From CAYMKE01 sp964345135 (GTDB lineage Bacteria; Bacteroidota; Bacteroidia; Bacteroidales; JBBRXJ01), in the NCBI GenBank assembly GCA_964345135.1, contig CAYFQI010000018.1, forward strand, positions 1 through 18,919: a DNA stretch of 18,919 nucleotides. Direction: 5' to 3'. Numbering within the stretch: the first letter of the stretch is position 1; the number at the start of each line of letters is the position of its first letter. A model generated the notes under the pieces. That model was not told the DNA's origin. It ran no database searches and saw only the letters and a program-made list of their open reading frames with translations. Below are positions 1 through 7,336 of the stretch, one piece after another. The position numbers and the translations under genes were made by a program.

Positions 1-205
1 CTTTATTCTTATGAATAATATTCATTTTTGCTAATTTATCAAGCATAGAAGACACTTTAGGATACATTTCTAAAGCTTCTTCCTTTTTTTCAGTATTCCT
101 GAGTTTTTTTACAGCTGTCCGTGTTGATTTAGCATAGTAATTATTATGAACCTTTCGTTTAAGGCTTTGTCGTTCTCTCTTCTTTGCTGATTGGATATTA
201 GCCAT
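1..205 (-). CDS. rpsT: 30S ribosomal protein S20, 3' end cut by window edge
   Basis: Small ribosomal subunit protein that binds 16S rRNA during 30S assembly. The minus-strand reading from the ATG at 205-203 gives 68 residues before the window ends. It begins MANIQSAKKRERQ and continues with a Lys/Arg-rich helix containing NNYYAKSTRTAVKKL, a pattern typical of S20. The family is usually about 85-90 residues, so roughly 20 are missing on the left. It lies 79 bases downstream of lspA and has its own promoter-like sequence, so it is probably a separate transcription unit. The low acidic content and the match to the N-terminal S20 signature make the call firm despite truncation. Confidence 0.93.
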   Translation of the reverse strand, partial: MANIQSAKKRERQSLKRKVHNNYYAKSTRTAVKKLRNTEKKEEALEMYPKVSSMLDKLAKMNIIHKNK

Positions 206-234
206 TTTTTAAGTATGATTTTATTTTATGAGTG

Positions 235-265
235 CAAAAATATAGATATTTTTTTATTTATTCAA
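235..265 (-). promoter_or_regulatory. Bacteroidota-type promoter for rpsT
   Basis: Read on the minus strand, a TTG (265-263) is followed after 20 bases by TATTTTTG (242-235), which fits the phylum's -33 TTG / -7 TAnnTTTG promoter. Transcription would start near 228, leaving a leader of about 23 bases before the rpsT ATG at 205. Confidence 0.6.
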
Positions 266-284
266 TGATTTACTAAAAAAATAA

Positions 285-887
285 TCATTGTTTTTTGAAA
301 TATTTTTTTTGAAAGACCAGAATCATTAGTACTCCTGTTGTAATAGCAGTATCTGCAATATTAAAGACAGGCCTAAAAAAAACAAAATATTTATCTCCCC
401 AGACAGGCAACCATCCGGGCAGATATCCTTTAAAGATAGGGAAATAAAACATATCTACTACTTTACCATGCAGGAAAGAGGAATAGCTTTCAGAAGGGTT
501 CAATGCAGCTACCTGGTGATAACTGTCAGTAAATATCATTCCATAAAAAACACTGTCTATGATATTCCCCAATGCTCCTGCAAAAATTAATGAAACACTT
601 ATTATCAGCCCCCTGGCTTCACGGTGTTTGATCAGGTGCACAAGGTACCATCCAATGCCTGTAATGGCAATAATCCTGAAAATGCTCAGTGCAATTTTTC
701 CCGGCTTACCACCAAATTCAAATCCAAAAGCCATTCCATTATTTTCTGTAAAATGGATGATAAACCAATTGCCAAGCACGTTGAATTCTTCCCCCAGCAT
801 CATATGCGTTTTAATGTAAACCTTTAAAATCTGGTCTACAATAAGTATGGTTCCAATAAAGAGTATAGCAAGTTTATCCCGGCTCAT
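285..887 (-). CDS. lspA: Lipoprotein signal peptidase (signal peptidase II)
   Basis: Inner-membrane aspartyl protease that removes the signal peptide from diacylglyceryl-modified prolipoproteins. The 200-residue product has four hydrophobic segments. It carries the family motifs: an early Asp in the first membrane helix (IVDQ), NNGMAFG, GALGNIID, VVDMF (Asp about 145) and FNIADTAI (Asp about 179). The last two aspartates match the catalytic pair. It is somewhat longer than the typical 160-170 residues because of an insert between GNIID and VVDMF, which I believe is common in Bacteroidota. I chose the ATG at 887; a TTG at 896 would add three residues but is less likely. It lies 79 bases downstream of the DksA-like gene and probably belongs to the ileS operon. 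Confidence 0.95.
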   Translation of the reverse strand: MSRDKLAILFIGTILIVDQILKVYIKTHMMLGEEFNVLGNWFIIHFTENNGMAFGFEFGGKPGKIALSIFRIIAITGIGWYLVHLIKHREARGLIISVSLIFAGALGNIIDSVFYGMIFTDSYHQVAALNPSESYSSFLHGKVVDMFYFPIFKGYLPGWLPVWGDKYFVFFRPVFNIADTAITTGVLMILVFQKKYFKKQ

Positions 888-966
888 AAGTTTCAAAATA
901 ATATTTATTTTTGTTCCATTACATCTTCAAATACAGGTAACGGATTAAAAAAAATGTAGATGTGTT

Positions 967-1350
967 TTATTTTCTGTTTTCTTTTGCTTCAATACTTAAT
1001 GTAGCATGGGGTACTGCACGCAACCTGTCTTTATTTATCAATTTACCGGTTTCACGGCATATTCCATATGTTTTATTTTCAATACGGATTAAAGCTGCTT
1101 CAAGGTGTTGAATAAATTTCAACTGGCGCTGTGCCAATTTTCCGGCTTCTTCTTTGCTCAATGTTGCTGCTCCTTCTTCTAACACTTTGAAAGTTGGTGC
1201 TGTATCATTTATATCATTACTTTCGCTATGATTAACAGCATTTTTTAATTCTTCATAATCGTTTTTTGCATTGTCTAATTTTTTGAGTATGATCTCTTTG
1301 AATTCAGCCAATTCCTGATCTGAATACCTGTTTTTTTCGTTTTCTGCCAT
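967..1350 (-). CDS. TraR/DksA-family transcriptional regulator with degenerate zinc finger
   Basis: A 127-residue protein of the DksA/TraR family, whose members act in the secondary channel of RNA polymerase. Residues about 8-40 and 63-92 form two predicted helices of a coiled-coil hairpin. The C-terminal part follows the DksA finger (YGICRETGKLI at 95-105, then RLRAVPHATLSIEAK). Of the four zinc cysteines only C98 remains; the others are T101, S119 and A122, so it probably does not bind zinc. The tip Asp pair of E. coli DksA cannot be assigned with confidence (DIND at 46-49 is a candidate). The ATG at 1350 lies 21 bases after the ileS stop, so co-transcription with ileS is likely. Whether it responds to ppGpp cannot be told from sequence. 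Confidence 0.88.
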   Translation of the reverse strand: MAENEKNRYSDQELAEFKEIILKKLDNAKNDYEELKNAVNHSESNDINDTAPTFKVLEEGAATLSKEEAGKLAQRQLKFIQHLEAALIRIENKTYGICRETGKLINKDRLRAVPHATLSIEAKENRK

Positions 1351-1371
1351 ATATTTATAATTTAAATTAAA

Positions 1372-4300
1372 TCAAAGTTTTTTAACTTTAATATTGGTTT
1401 GAATATTGTCATCCAATTGCACAAAAATAGTATTATTTTCTTTTAAAGCATCAACTAATTTAATAGAATCGGATAAAGTCTGAGAACTTATGTATTTCAT
1501 ATGTTTTTTTACAGCCTGCTCAATCTCCGGCTGCTGTTGTATTTCAACTTCTACTTTATCTGTCACGTCAAACTGATTATCTTTTCGGATGTTTTGTATC
1601 CTGTTTACCAGTTCCCTTGCAATTCCTTCATATTTTAAATCATCTGTAACATTAATATCAAGGGCAATGGTCAGATTGGCGTCATTTGTAACAAGCCAAC
1701 CCGGTATATCTTCAGAAATAATTTCCACTTCACCCAGGGTTATTTCCACCTGACTTCCTTCAATTTCCATTGTATATATTCCATTTTTTTCTAAAGCTGT
1801 AATGTCTTCTTGAGAAAATTGATTTAATACAGCAGATATTTGTTTTACCAGTTTACCATATTTGGGGCCTAATTGTTTAAAATCAGGTTTTATCTTTTTT
1901 GTAATAATTCCGGTTGTATCAAACACGTATTCAATATTTTTAATATTCACTTCATTTAAAATGAGAGGCTTAACGGCTTCAATTTTATTTTTAAAATCTT
2001 CATCCAGTACAGGAATTAAAATTTTATTCAATGGCTGACGAACTTTCAGGTTTACTTTTCTTCGAAGGCTCAAGACCATTGATGAAATCTTTTGCGCAAT
2101 TTCCATTTGCTTCTCAAGGTCTTTATTTATAAATTTTTCATTATAAACAGGAAAATCGGTCAGGTGCACGGATTCTGTACTCAGCCTCCCGGTACTATTA
2201 TTAAGGTCAAAAAAGATTTTCTCGGAATAAAACGGTGCAATAGGAGCAGCAAGTAAGGCCATGGTTTCAAGACATGTATATAAAGTCTGGTAAGCTGCAA
2301 TTTTATCATTATTGTATTCCCCTCCCCAAAAACGTTTCCTGTTGAGTCTTACATACCAGTTGCTCAGGTTTTCAGTCACAAAATATTGGATACTTCTTCC
2401 GGCACGGGTTGCTTCATAATCGTCATAATATTTTGTAACTTCTTTTGTCAAAGAATGCAGTAAAGAAATGATCCATTGGTCAATTTCGGGACGTTCGCTA
2501 ACGGGTATTTCCTTTTCTTCGAATCGAAAACCGTCAACATTGGCATATAAGGCAAAAAATGAATATGTATTGTATAATGTTCCGAAGAATTTCCTTTGCA
2601 GTTCCTGCAATCCGTCCATATTGAATTTAATATTATCCCAGGGTTGTGCGTTGGTCATCATATACCATCTTACAGTATCCGAACCATGTTTTTCAATAGT
2701 ATCAAAAGGATCAATAACATTTCCGAGACGTTTGGTCATTTTCACTCCTTCTTTATCCAATACCAATCCATTGGAAACAATATTTTTATATGCAACATTA
2801 TCAAATAACATCACGGCTATGGCATGCAATGTAAAAAACCATCCGCGTGTCTGATCAACACCTTCTGCAATAAAATCTGCAGGGAACCGGTGTTCAAATT
2901 GCTCTTTATTTTCAAAAGGATAATGCAACTGTGCATAAGGCATTGCCCCGGAATCAAACCACACGTCAATTAAATCAGGTTCCCTGTGCATGGGCAGGCC
3001 ACTATCCGAGACGAGCACAATGCGGTCAACATGAGGACGGTGAAGATCAAATTGCAGGTAATTGGACTCGGAATTGTTTTCCGCTTCAAAATCAGCAAGT
3101 GGATTTTCTTTCATGATCCCTGCCTGTATGGATTTAATAATCTCTTCTTTTAGTTCTTGCACGGAACCGATACATTTATGTTCTTTCCCATCTTCTGAAG
3201 ACCATATTGGCAAAGGGGTTCCCCAGTACCTGGACCTCGAGAGGTTCCAGTCCATTAAATTTTCAAGCCATTTACCAAATCTTCCTGTCCCGGTTGATTC
3301 GGGTTTCCAATGAATGGATTGATTTAATTCAATAAGCCGGTCTTTTACTGCTGTTGTTTTGATAAACCATGAATCCAGTGGATAATATAACACGGGTTTA
3401 TCTGTACGCCAACAATGAGGATAGTTATGTATATATTTTTCTATCTTAAACGCCTTATTTTCTTTTTTCAATTTCATAGCTATATCAACATCCACCGGGT
3501 CTTTCTCTTCAGAATATGCAGGATCAAATTCATTTTTCACATATCTCCCGGAAAATTCTTCCATTCCCTCGACAAATTTCCCGTTTTTATCAACCAGGGT
3601 GAGTGAACCAATTCCATGTTTACGGCTTACTCTAAAATCATCTGCTCCAAAACTAGGTGCAAGATGTACAATACCTGTCCCCTCCTCTGTTGAAACAAAA
3701 TCACCTGAAAGAATCCTGAATGCATCCCCATCAGTAGGTTGATGATATGGAAGCAATTGTTCATACTGAATGCCTGCAAGCTCTTTTCCTGAAAATTCTT
3801 CGACTATTTCAAAAGGTATTTTTTTATCTCCTGGTTTATATTCTTCTAATGTCAGTGCTTCATTTTTTTTATTAAAAAATTTATACAGCAGTTCTTTTGC
3901 CAAAATGACTTTAACGGGAGCACCTGTATATTGATTATATGACTTAACACTTACATAATTGATGTCTTCCCCGATCGCAAGTGCTGTATTAGAAGGCAAT
4001 GTCCACGGGGTGGTTGTCCATGCAAGGAAAAAAGCACCACTACACTCGTCACCCCCGGGGAAATCTGTATTTTTAAATAAAAAATCACTTCGTGTATCAT
4101 GTATGGCTTTGAATTGAGCCACTACAGTTGTATCTTTTACATCCCTGTAGCACCCGGGCTGATTGAGTTCATGGGTACTCAATCCTGTTCCGGCTCCCGG
4201 GGAATAGGGTTGAATGGTATAATCTTTATATAATAATCCTTTTTTATATAATTCTTTTAATAAGTACCAGACCGTTTCTATATACCGGTTGTCATATGTA

Positions 4301-4752
4301 ATATAAGGATCATCCATGTTAGTCCAATACCCCATTTTATCGGTAAGCTCAACCCATATATCGGTATATTTCATAACATCTTCCCGGCATCGTTTGTTAT
4401 AATCTTCAATACTAATGGTTTTTCCTATGTCGTCTTTTGTAATTCCCAATGCTTTTTCCACTCCTAATTCAACGGGTAATCCATGAGTATCCCATCCGGC
4501 TTTACGTTCTACACGAAAACCTTTCATTGTTTTATAGCGGCAATAGATATCTTTAATTGTCCTGGCAATCACGTGATGAATACCCGGTTTGCCGTTTGCA
4601 GATGGCGGCCCTTCATAAAAAACAAAATCCGGGGCTCCATTGCGTATGGATATGCTTTTTTCAAACGTGTTATGTTCTCTCCAATAGTCAAGGATATCCT
4701 TATTGATTTTCGGTAAATCAAGCTGCTTATATTCAGCGAATTCTTTCTTCAT
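1372..4752 (-). CDS. ileS: Isoleucine--tRNA ligase, IleRS2 type
   Basis: Class I aminoacyl-tRNA synthetase that charges tRNA(Ile) and edits misactivated valine. The 1126-residue length fits the eukaryote-like IleRS2 clade. The first ATP-binding signature lies in EGPPSANGKPGIHH and reads G57-I-H-H60 instead of HxGH. The CP1 editing domain includes WTTTPWTLPSN and GTGIVHLAPSFGADDF. The catalytic core resumes with DVWFDSGAMPY and DQTRGWFF, and the second signature is KMTKR (671-675). An anticodon-binding domain and a C-terminal extension of the IleRS2 kind follow, without the C-terminal zinc-binding cysteines of IleRS1. The ATG at 4752 gives the expected N-terminus. It is first in a probable operon ileS, DksA-like gene, lspA, with a -7 promoter box 47 bases upstream of the start. 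Confidence 0.97.
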   Translation of the reverse strand: MKKEFAEYKQLDLPKINKDILDYWREHNTFEKSISIRNGAPDFVFYEGPPSANGKPGIHHVIARTIKDIYCRYKTMKGFRVERKAGWDTHGLPVELGVEKALGITKDDIGKTISIEDYNKRCREDVMKYTDIWVELTDKMGYWTNMDDPYITYDNRYIETVWYLLKELYKKGLLYKDYTIQPYSPGAGTGLSTHELNQPGCYRDVKDTTVVAQFKAIHDTRSDFLFKNTDFPGGDECSGAFFLAWTTTPWTLPSNTALAIGEDINYVSVKSYNQYTGAPVKVILAKELLYKFFNKKNEALTLEEYKPGDKKIPFEIVEEFSGKELAGIQYEQLLPYHQPTDGDAFRILSGDFVSTEEGTGIVHLAPSFGADDFRVSRKHGIGSLTLVDKNGKFVEGMEEFSGRYVKNEFDPAYSEEKDPVDVDIAMKLKKENKAFKIEKYIHNYPHCWRTDKPVLYYPLDSWFIKTTAVKDRLIELNQSIHWKPESTGTGRFGKWLENLMDWNLSRSRYWGTPLPIWSSEDGKEHKCIGSVQELKEEIIKSIQAGIMKENPLADFEAENNSESNYLQFDLHRPHVDRIVLVSDSGLPMHREPDLIDVWFDSGAMPYAQLHYPFENKEQFEHRFPADFIAEGVDQTRGWFFTLHAIAVMLFDNVAYKNIVSNGLVLDKEGVKMTKRLGNVIDPFDTIEKHGSDTVRWYMMTNAQPWDNIKFNMDGLQELQRKFFGTLYNTYSFFALYANVDGFRFEEKEIPVSERPEIDQWIISLLHSLTKEVTKYYDDYEATRAGRSIQYFVTENLSNWYVRLNRKRFWGGEYNNDKIAAYQTLYTCLETMALLAAPIAPFYSEKIFFDLNNSTGRLSTESVHLTDFPVYNEKFINKDLEKQMEIAQKISSMVLSLRRKVNLKVRQPLNKILIPVLDEDFKNKIEAVKPLILNEVNIKNIEYVFDTTGIITKKIKPDFKQLGPKYGKLVKQISAVLNQFSQEDITALEKNGIYTMEIEGSQVEITLGEVEIISEDIPGWLVTNDANLTIALDINVTDDLKYEGIARELVNRIQNIRKDNQFDVTDKVEVEIQQQPEIEQAVKKHMKYISSQTLSDSIKLVDALKENNTIFVQLDDNIQTNIKVKKL

Positions 4753-4798
4753 TTCAGGAAGTGGTTTTGATCTTTATTGCACATCTTTTTAAAAAATG

Positions 4799-4806
4799 CA
4801 AAGATA
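4799..4806 (-). promoter_or_regulatory. -7 promoter box of ileS
   Basis: On the minus strand this is TATCTTTG, an exact TAnnTTTG box. Transcription would begin near 4792, about 40 bases before the ileS ATG. No well-spaced -33 TTG is visible; the nearest TTTG lies 27 bases upstream, inside the inverted repeat at 4826-4843. Confidence 0.55.
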
Positions 4807-4825
4807 GTTTTTATGAATGAAAAAT

Positions 4826-4843
4826 AATTGATTCAAATCAATT
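4826..4843. repeat. Inverted repeat upstream of ileS promoter
   Basis: The sequence AATTGATTCAAATCAATT is an 8-bp perfect inverted repeat with a 2-base centre. It lies 19 bases upstream of the ileS -7 box, about where a -33 element or an operator would sit. It could be a regulator binding site, but AT-rich DNA yields such dyads by chance. Confidence 0.35.
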
Positions 4844-4981
4844 TAATAAATATAATACTATAAAATCACACGCTTGCAGGAAAGCATTTGATTCAATGAT
4901 GATGATTATTCAAAAAATACTTTAAACGGTGCATAAATTTGAGTGACGTTTAGTTGTAAGGCCAAATACCGGGTTCTGTGC

Positions 4982-5893
4982 TTACTTTTCTGTCAACTTA
5001 CGAAATATTTGCTCAAGATTTTTTTCTTTTTTTTGCAATGACAAAACAGATAAGTTGTTCTTAACCGCAAAATTAAACAGGTTATTGCGAATATCATAAC
5101 TGGCATCATGTTGGATTAACCAATAATTATCGTCTGTCTTCATCACTTTATTAACACCTTCTATTGCTTCAAGCATTGCAACATCGGGATTTTCATTAAA
5201 TTCAATAATAATTGTACTGTTCTTTAGTTGACCGGAAAGTATCTTTTCTTTAGAGTCATTGGCCACGATCTTTCCCTTGTCAATAATGATGATACGATCG
5301 CAAATTGCTTCCACTTCCTGCATAATATGTGTAGAAAGCATAACGGTTTTGGCTTTTCCCGCCTGCAAAATAAGTTCCCTGATCTCGACAATTTGATTAG
5401 GATCCAGCCCAGAGGTGGGTTCATCTAATATCAGTACTTCCGGGTCATGTATTAAAGACTGGGCAATTCCGACACGTTGCCTGTATCCCTTTGAAAGTTG
5501 ATTAATGGTTTTGTGTTTTTCTGGCCCCAGTCCGGTTATATCAATTATTTCTTTGATTTTTTTTTCAGAATCATTCCCGAGTTTATACACTCCTGCTACA
5601 AAATGGAGATACTCTTTTACATACATTTCTCTATAAAGCGGATTATTTTCAGGGAGATAACCAATTTTTTTCTTTATTTCAAGAGGATTTTCAAGTACAT
5701 CAATGCCAGCAATTCGCACTTCGCCGGAAGAAGGAGGGATAAGGCCCGTGATGATCCGCATCATGGTTGTTTTTCCTGCACCGTTGGGACCAATAAACCC
5801 TGCTATTTCTCCCAATTTGATTTCAAAACTCACGTCATCAAGCGCTTTTTGTGTATCAAATTTTTTATTGATATGTTTTACAGATACTGACAT
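4982..5893 (-). CDS. gldA: GldA-type ABC transporter ATP-binding protein
   Basis: Cytoplasmic ATPase subunit of an ABC-2 type exporter, 303 residues, close to the usual length of about 300 for GldA. Visible are the Walker A motif GPNGAGKT (35-42), the PENNPLY segment in the Q-loop region, the signature LSKGYRQRVGIAQ (from 133), Walker B VLILDEPTSGLDP (153-165) and the H-loop histidine H189. A C-terminal domain of about 85 residues ends in the LEQIFRKLT pattern seen in GldA/NatA-like ATPases. In gliding Bacteroidota GldA works with the permeases GldF and GldG, but family members also occur in non-gliding species. No permease gene is next to it here. It is divergent from the TPR gene and 229 bases upstream of ileS in the same direction. 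The family is firm; a role in gliding is inference. Confidence 0.88.
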   Translation of the reverse strand: MSVSVKHINKKFDTQKALDDVSFEIKLGEIAGFIGPNGAGKTTMMRIITGLIPPSSGEVRIAGIDVLENPLEIKKKIGYLPENNPLYREMYVKEYLHFVAGVYKLGNDSEKKIKEIIDITGLGPEKHKTINQLSKGYRQRVGIAQSLIHDPEVLILDEPTSGLDPNQIVEIRELILQAGKAKTVMLSTHIMQEVEAICDRIIIIDKGKIVANDSKEKILSGQLKNSTIIIEFNENPDVAMLEAIEGVNKVMKTDDNYWLIQHDASYDIRNNLFNFAVKNNLSVLSLQKKEKNLEQIFRKLTEK

Positions 5894-5963
5894 AGATAAT
5901 TAAGTATTAAATAAAGTCTATAAATAAAATAACTTCAGAAAAATTTAGTTTATTATAACAGAA

Positions 5964-5971
5964 CAAATTTA
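5964..5971 (-). promoter_or_regulatory. Possible -7 promoter box of gldA
   Basis: On the minus strand this reads TAAATTTG, an exact TAnnTTTG box, giving a leader of about 64 bases before the gldA ATG. No TTG at the usual -33 distance is visible, so support rests on the one box. Confidence 0.35.
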
Positions 5972-6012
5972 AAATTTTTCAACCAATGAAACTTATTTTA
6001 TATCTTAATTTA

Positions 6013-6020
6013 TATATTTG
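6013..6020 (+). promoter_or_regulatory. -7 promoter box of the TPR gene
   Basis: TATATTTG matches TAnnTTTG and would start transcription near 6027, about 28 bases before the ATG at 6055. A clear -33 TTG is not seen. Confidence 0.45.
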
Positions 6021-6054
6021 TAAGCATATTATAAACTAAAAATTTGTTGTAAAA

Positions 6055-7035
6055 ATGAAAAAAATCAGTCTTTTCAAAGCGGTTATTGTTTTCTCCATTT
6101 TATTTTCTTTTTTAAATCTTGCCTATTCACAAACACAACAGGAAGCTGTTGATGCATTAAAAAAAGGGATGCAATTAAAAGAAAATGGCAACCTGGAACA
6201 AGCCATCAAGTATGTTGAAGAATCTCTTGAAATCGCTGATTCTGTTGGCCCAAGGGCAGAAGAACTAAAAATGAAAGCCGGTTTGCAAATTTCAAAATTA
6301 TACTTTGATTATGGTGTGGAGTTAGCCGGGCAAAAAGAATACGATAATGCGATTGACAACCTATCAAAAGCAGAAGAGACAGCCATTGAATACAACAGGC
6401 CGGGTATTGAACAAAAAGCTAAAAACATAAAAGCAAAATTATACAGGATTAAAGGTGTAAAAAACTATTCAAAAGGTAATTATGACGAAGCCATAAAATA
6501 TTATGACAAGGCAATAGCTTCCGACTCGAATTATGCTAAAGCATATTTTTATAAAGCGCTTGTATACAACAAACAAAAGAAAGATACGGAGTTTATTAAT
6601 ATTTTAGATGAATCAATCAAAGTAGCAAAAGAACAGGATGATACCGAAACCCTGGAAAAAGCTAATAAAGTTGGTAAAAACCACTATTATAACAAAGGTG
6701 TGAAAGCCAAAAAAGCAACTAATTATAAACAGGCCCTTGAATCATTTAAAAAATCCGTTGAATATCAAGAATACGAACAGGGATACTACCTTTTGGGACT
6801 GGTTAATAATGAATTAAAACAATACGACAAAGCTATTGAAGCATTGAATAAAGGACTTGAACTGACATCCGGTGAAGGTTCTGATATTGTTTCCAAATTT
6901 CATTTTGAAAAAGGGAGAGCTTATCAGGGAAAAAATAATAAAACTGAAGCATGTGCTGAATTCAAAAAAGTCTCAAGCGGCAGTTATCAAAAATCAGCTC
7001 AATATCAAATGAACCATATTTTAAAATGTCAATAA
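6055..7035 (+). CDS. Secreted tetratricopeptide-repeat protein
   Basis: A 326-residue protein with an N-terminal signal peptide (residues about 1-25: Lys-Lys start, a long hydrophobic core, cleavage near AYSQ), so it is exported to the periplasm or outer surface. The rest is almost entirely helical TPR repeats. Good units lie near 29-60, 82-113, 129-160 (KGNYDEAIKYYDKAI), 209-240 (ATNYKQALESFKKSV), 242-272 (KQYDKAIEALNKGLEL) and 281-310. TPR arrays bind proteins or peptides; no catalytic domain is present and the partner is unknown. It is divergent from gldA, with 161 bases of shared upstream DNA, and is followed by a strong terminator, so it appears to be monocistronic. The ATG was chosen because it gives a normal signal peptide. 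Confidence 0.85.
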   Translation: MKKISLFKAVIVFSILFSFLNLAYSQTQQEAVDALKKGMQLKENGNLEQAIKYVEESLEIADSVGPRAEELKMKAGLQISKLYFDYGVELAGQKEYDNAIDNLSKAEETAIEYNRPGIEQKAKNIKAKLYRIKGVKNYSKGNYDEAIKYYDKAIASDSNYAKAYFYKALVYNKQKKDTEFINILDESIKVAKEQDDTETLEKANKVGKNHYYNKGVKAKKATNYKQALESFKKSVEYQEYEQGYYLLGLVNNELKQYDKAIEALNKGLELTSGEGSDIVSKFHFEKGRAYQGKNNKTEACAEFKKVSSGSYQKSAQYQMNHILKCQ

Positions 7036-7070
7036 CGTAATTTTTCTTTTGTTATATTACAAATAAATAA

Positions 7071-7105
7071 AAAATGCCTCTCTTTATTGATGAGGCATTT
7101 TTTTT
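7071..7105 (+). terminator. Intrinsic terminator after the TPR gene
   Basis: A perfect 10-bp stem (AAAATGCCTC at 7071-7080, GAGGCATTTT at 7092-7101) with an 11-base loop runs into a T-tract ending at 7105. It lies 36 bases after the TPR stop codon. The A-rich left flank means it could also act on the opposite strand. Confidence 0.85.
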
Positions 7106-7131
7106 GTTATAATTTTGCATGCTTTATTCGT

Positions 7132-7166
7132 TTTGATAAAAAACATATGGCCAATTCATATTTTTG
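7132..7166 (+). promoter_or_regulatory. metH: Candidate metH promoter
   Basis: TTTG at 7132-7135 and TATTTTTG at 7159-7166 match the -33 and -7 elements, with a long but tolerated spacing of 23 bases. Transcription would start near 7173 and give a metH leader of about 160 bases. A second TAnnTTTG (TAATTTTG, 7110-7117) lies just beyond the terminator and is an alternative. Confidence 0.45.
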
Positions 7167-7336
7167 TAGCCGTAAATGATTTAATTTCAATTACTAATTC
7201 ATTCCTGCTTGTAAATTAGTGGTTAAAACGGGAATCTATCTTATTGATAAAAAAACAATAAAAACCTAATATTCAAACCATTAATACTTTTATACACGTA
7301 ACTATAAAAATAAGTACTAAAAATTTCAAAATCCAT
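7167..7336 (+). promoter_or_regulatory. metH 5' leader with overlapping hairpins
   Basis: This is the gene-free stretch before metH. It can form ACTAATT/AATTAGT (7193-7199 with 7214-7220) or, instead, ATTCC/GGAAT (7201-7205 with 7231-7235). The two share bases and exclude each other. I see no match to the conserved SAM-I core or to the cobalamin riboswitch box. The last 90 bases are AT-rich and featureless, with no Shine-Dalgarno motif before the metH ATG. Confidence 0.3.

Noticed and set aside
888..896. TTG start for lspA at 896
   Set aside because: An in-frame ATG three codons later gives the usual short N-terminus before the first membrane helix and is the more likely start.
4753..4981. 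T-box or other tRNA-sensing leader before ileS
   Set aside because: The predicted leader is only about 40 bases, with no T-box sequence or terminator, and such leaders are not expected in this phylum.
5498..5890. 130-codon open frame on the plus strand over gldA
   Set aside because: It is a shadow of gldA; the product is a Phe/Ile-rich string with no recognisable fold.
7167..7336. Cobalamin or SAM-I riboswitch before metH
   Set aside because: I looked for the conserved B12-box and SAM-I core segments and saw neither; only simple overlapping hairpins are present.
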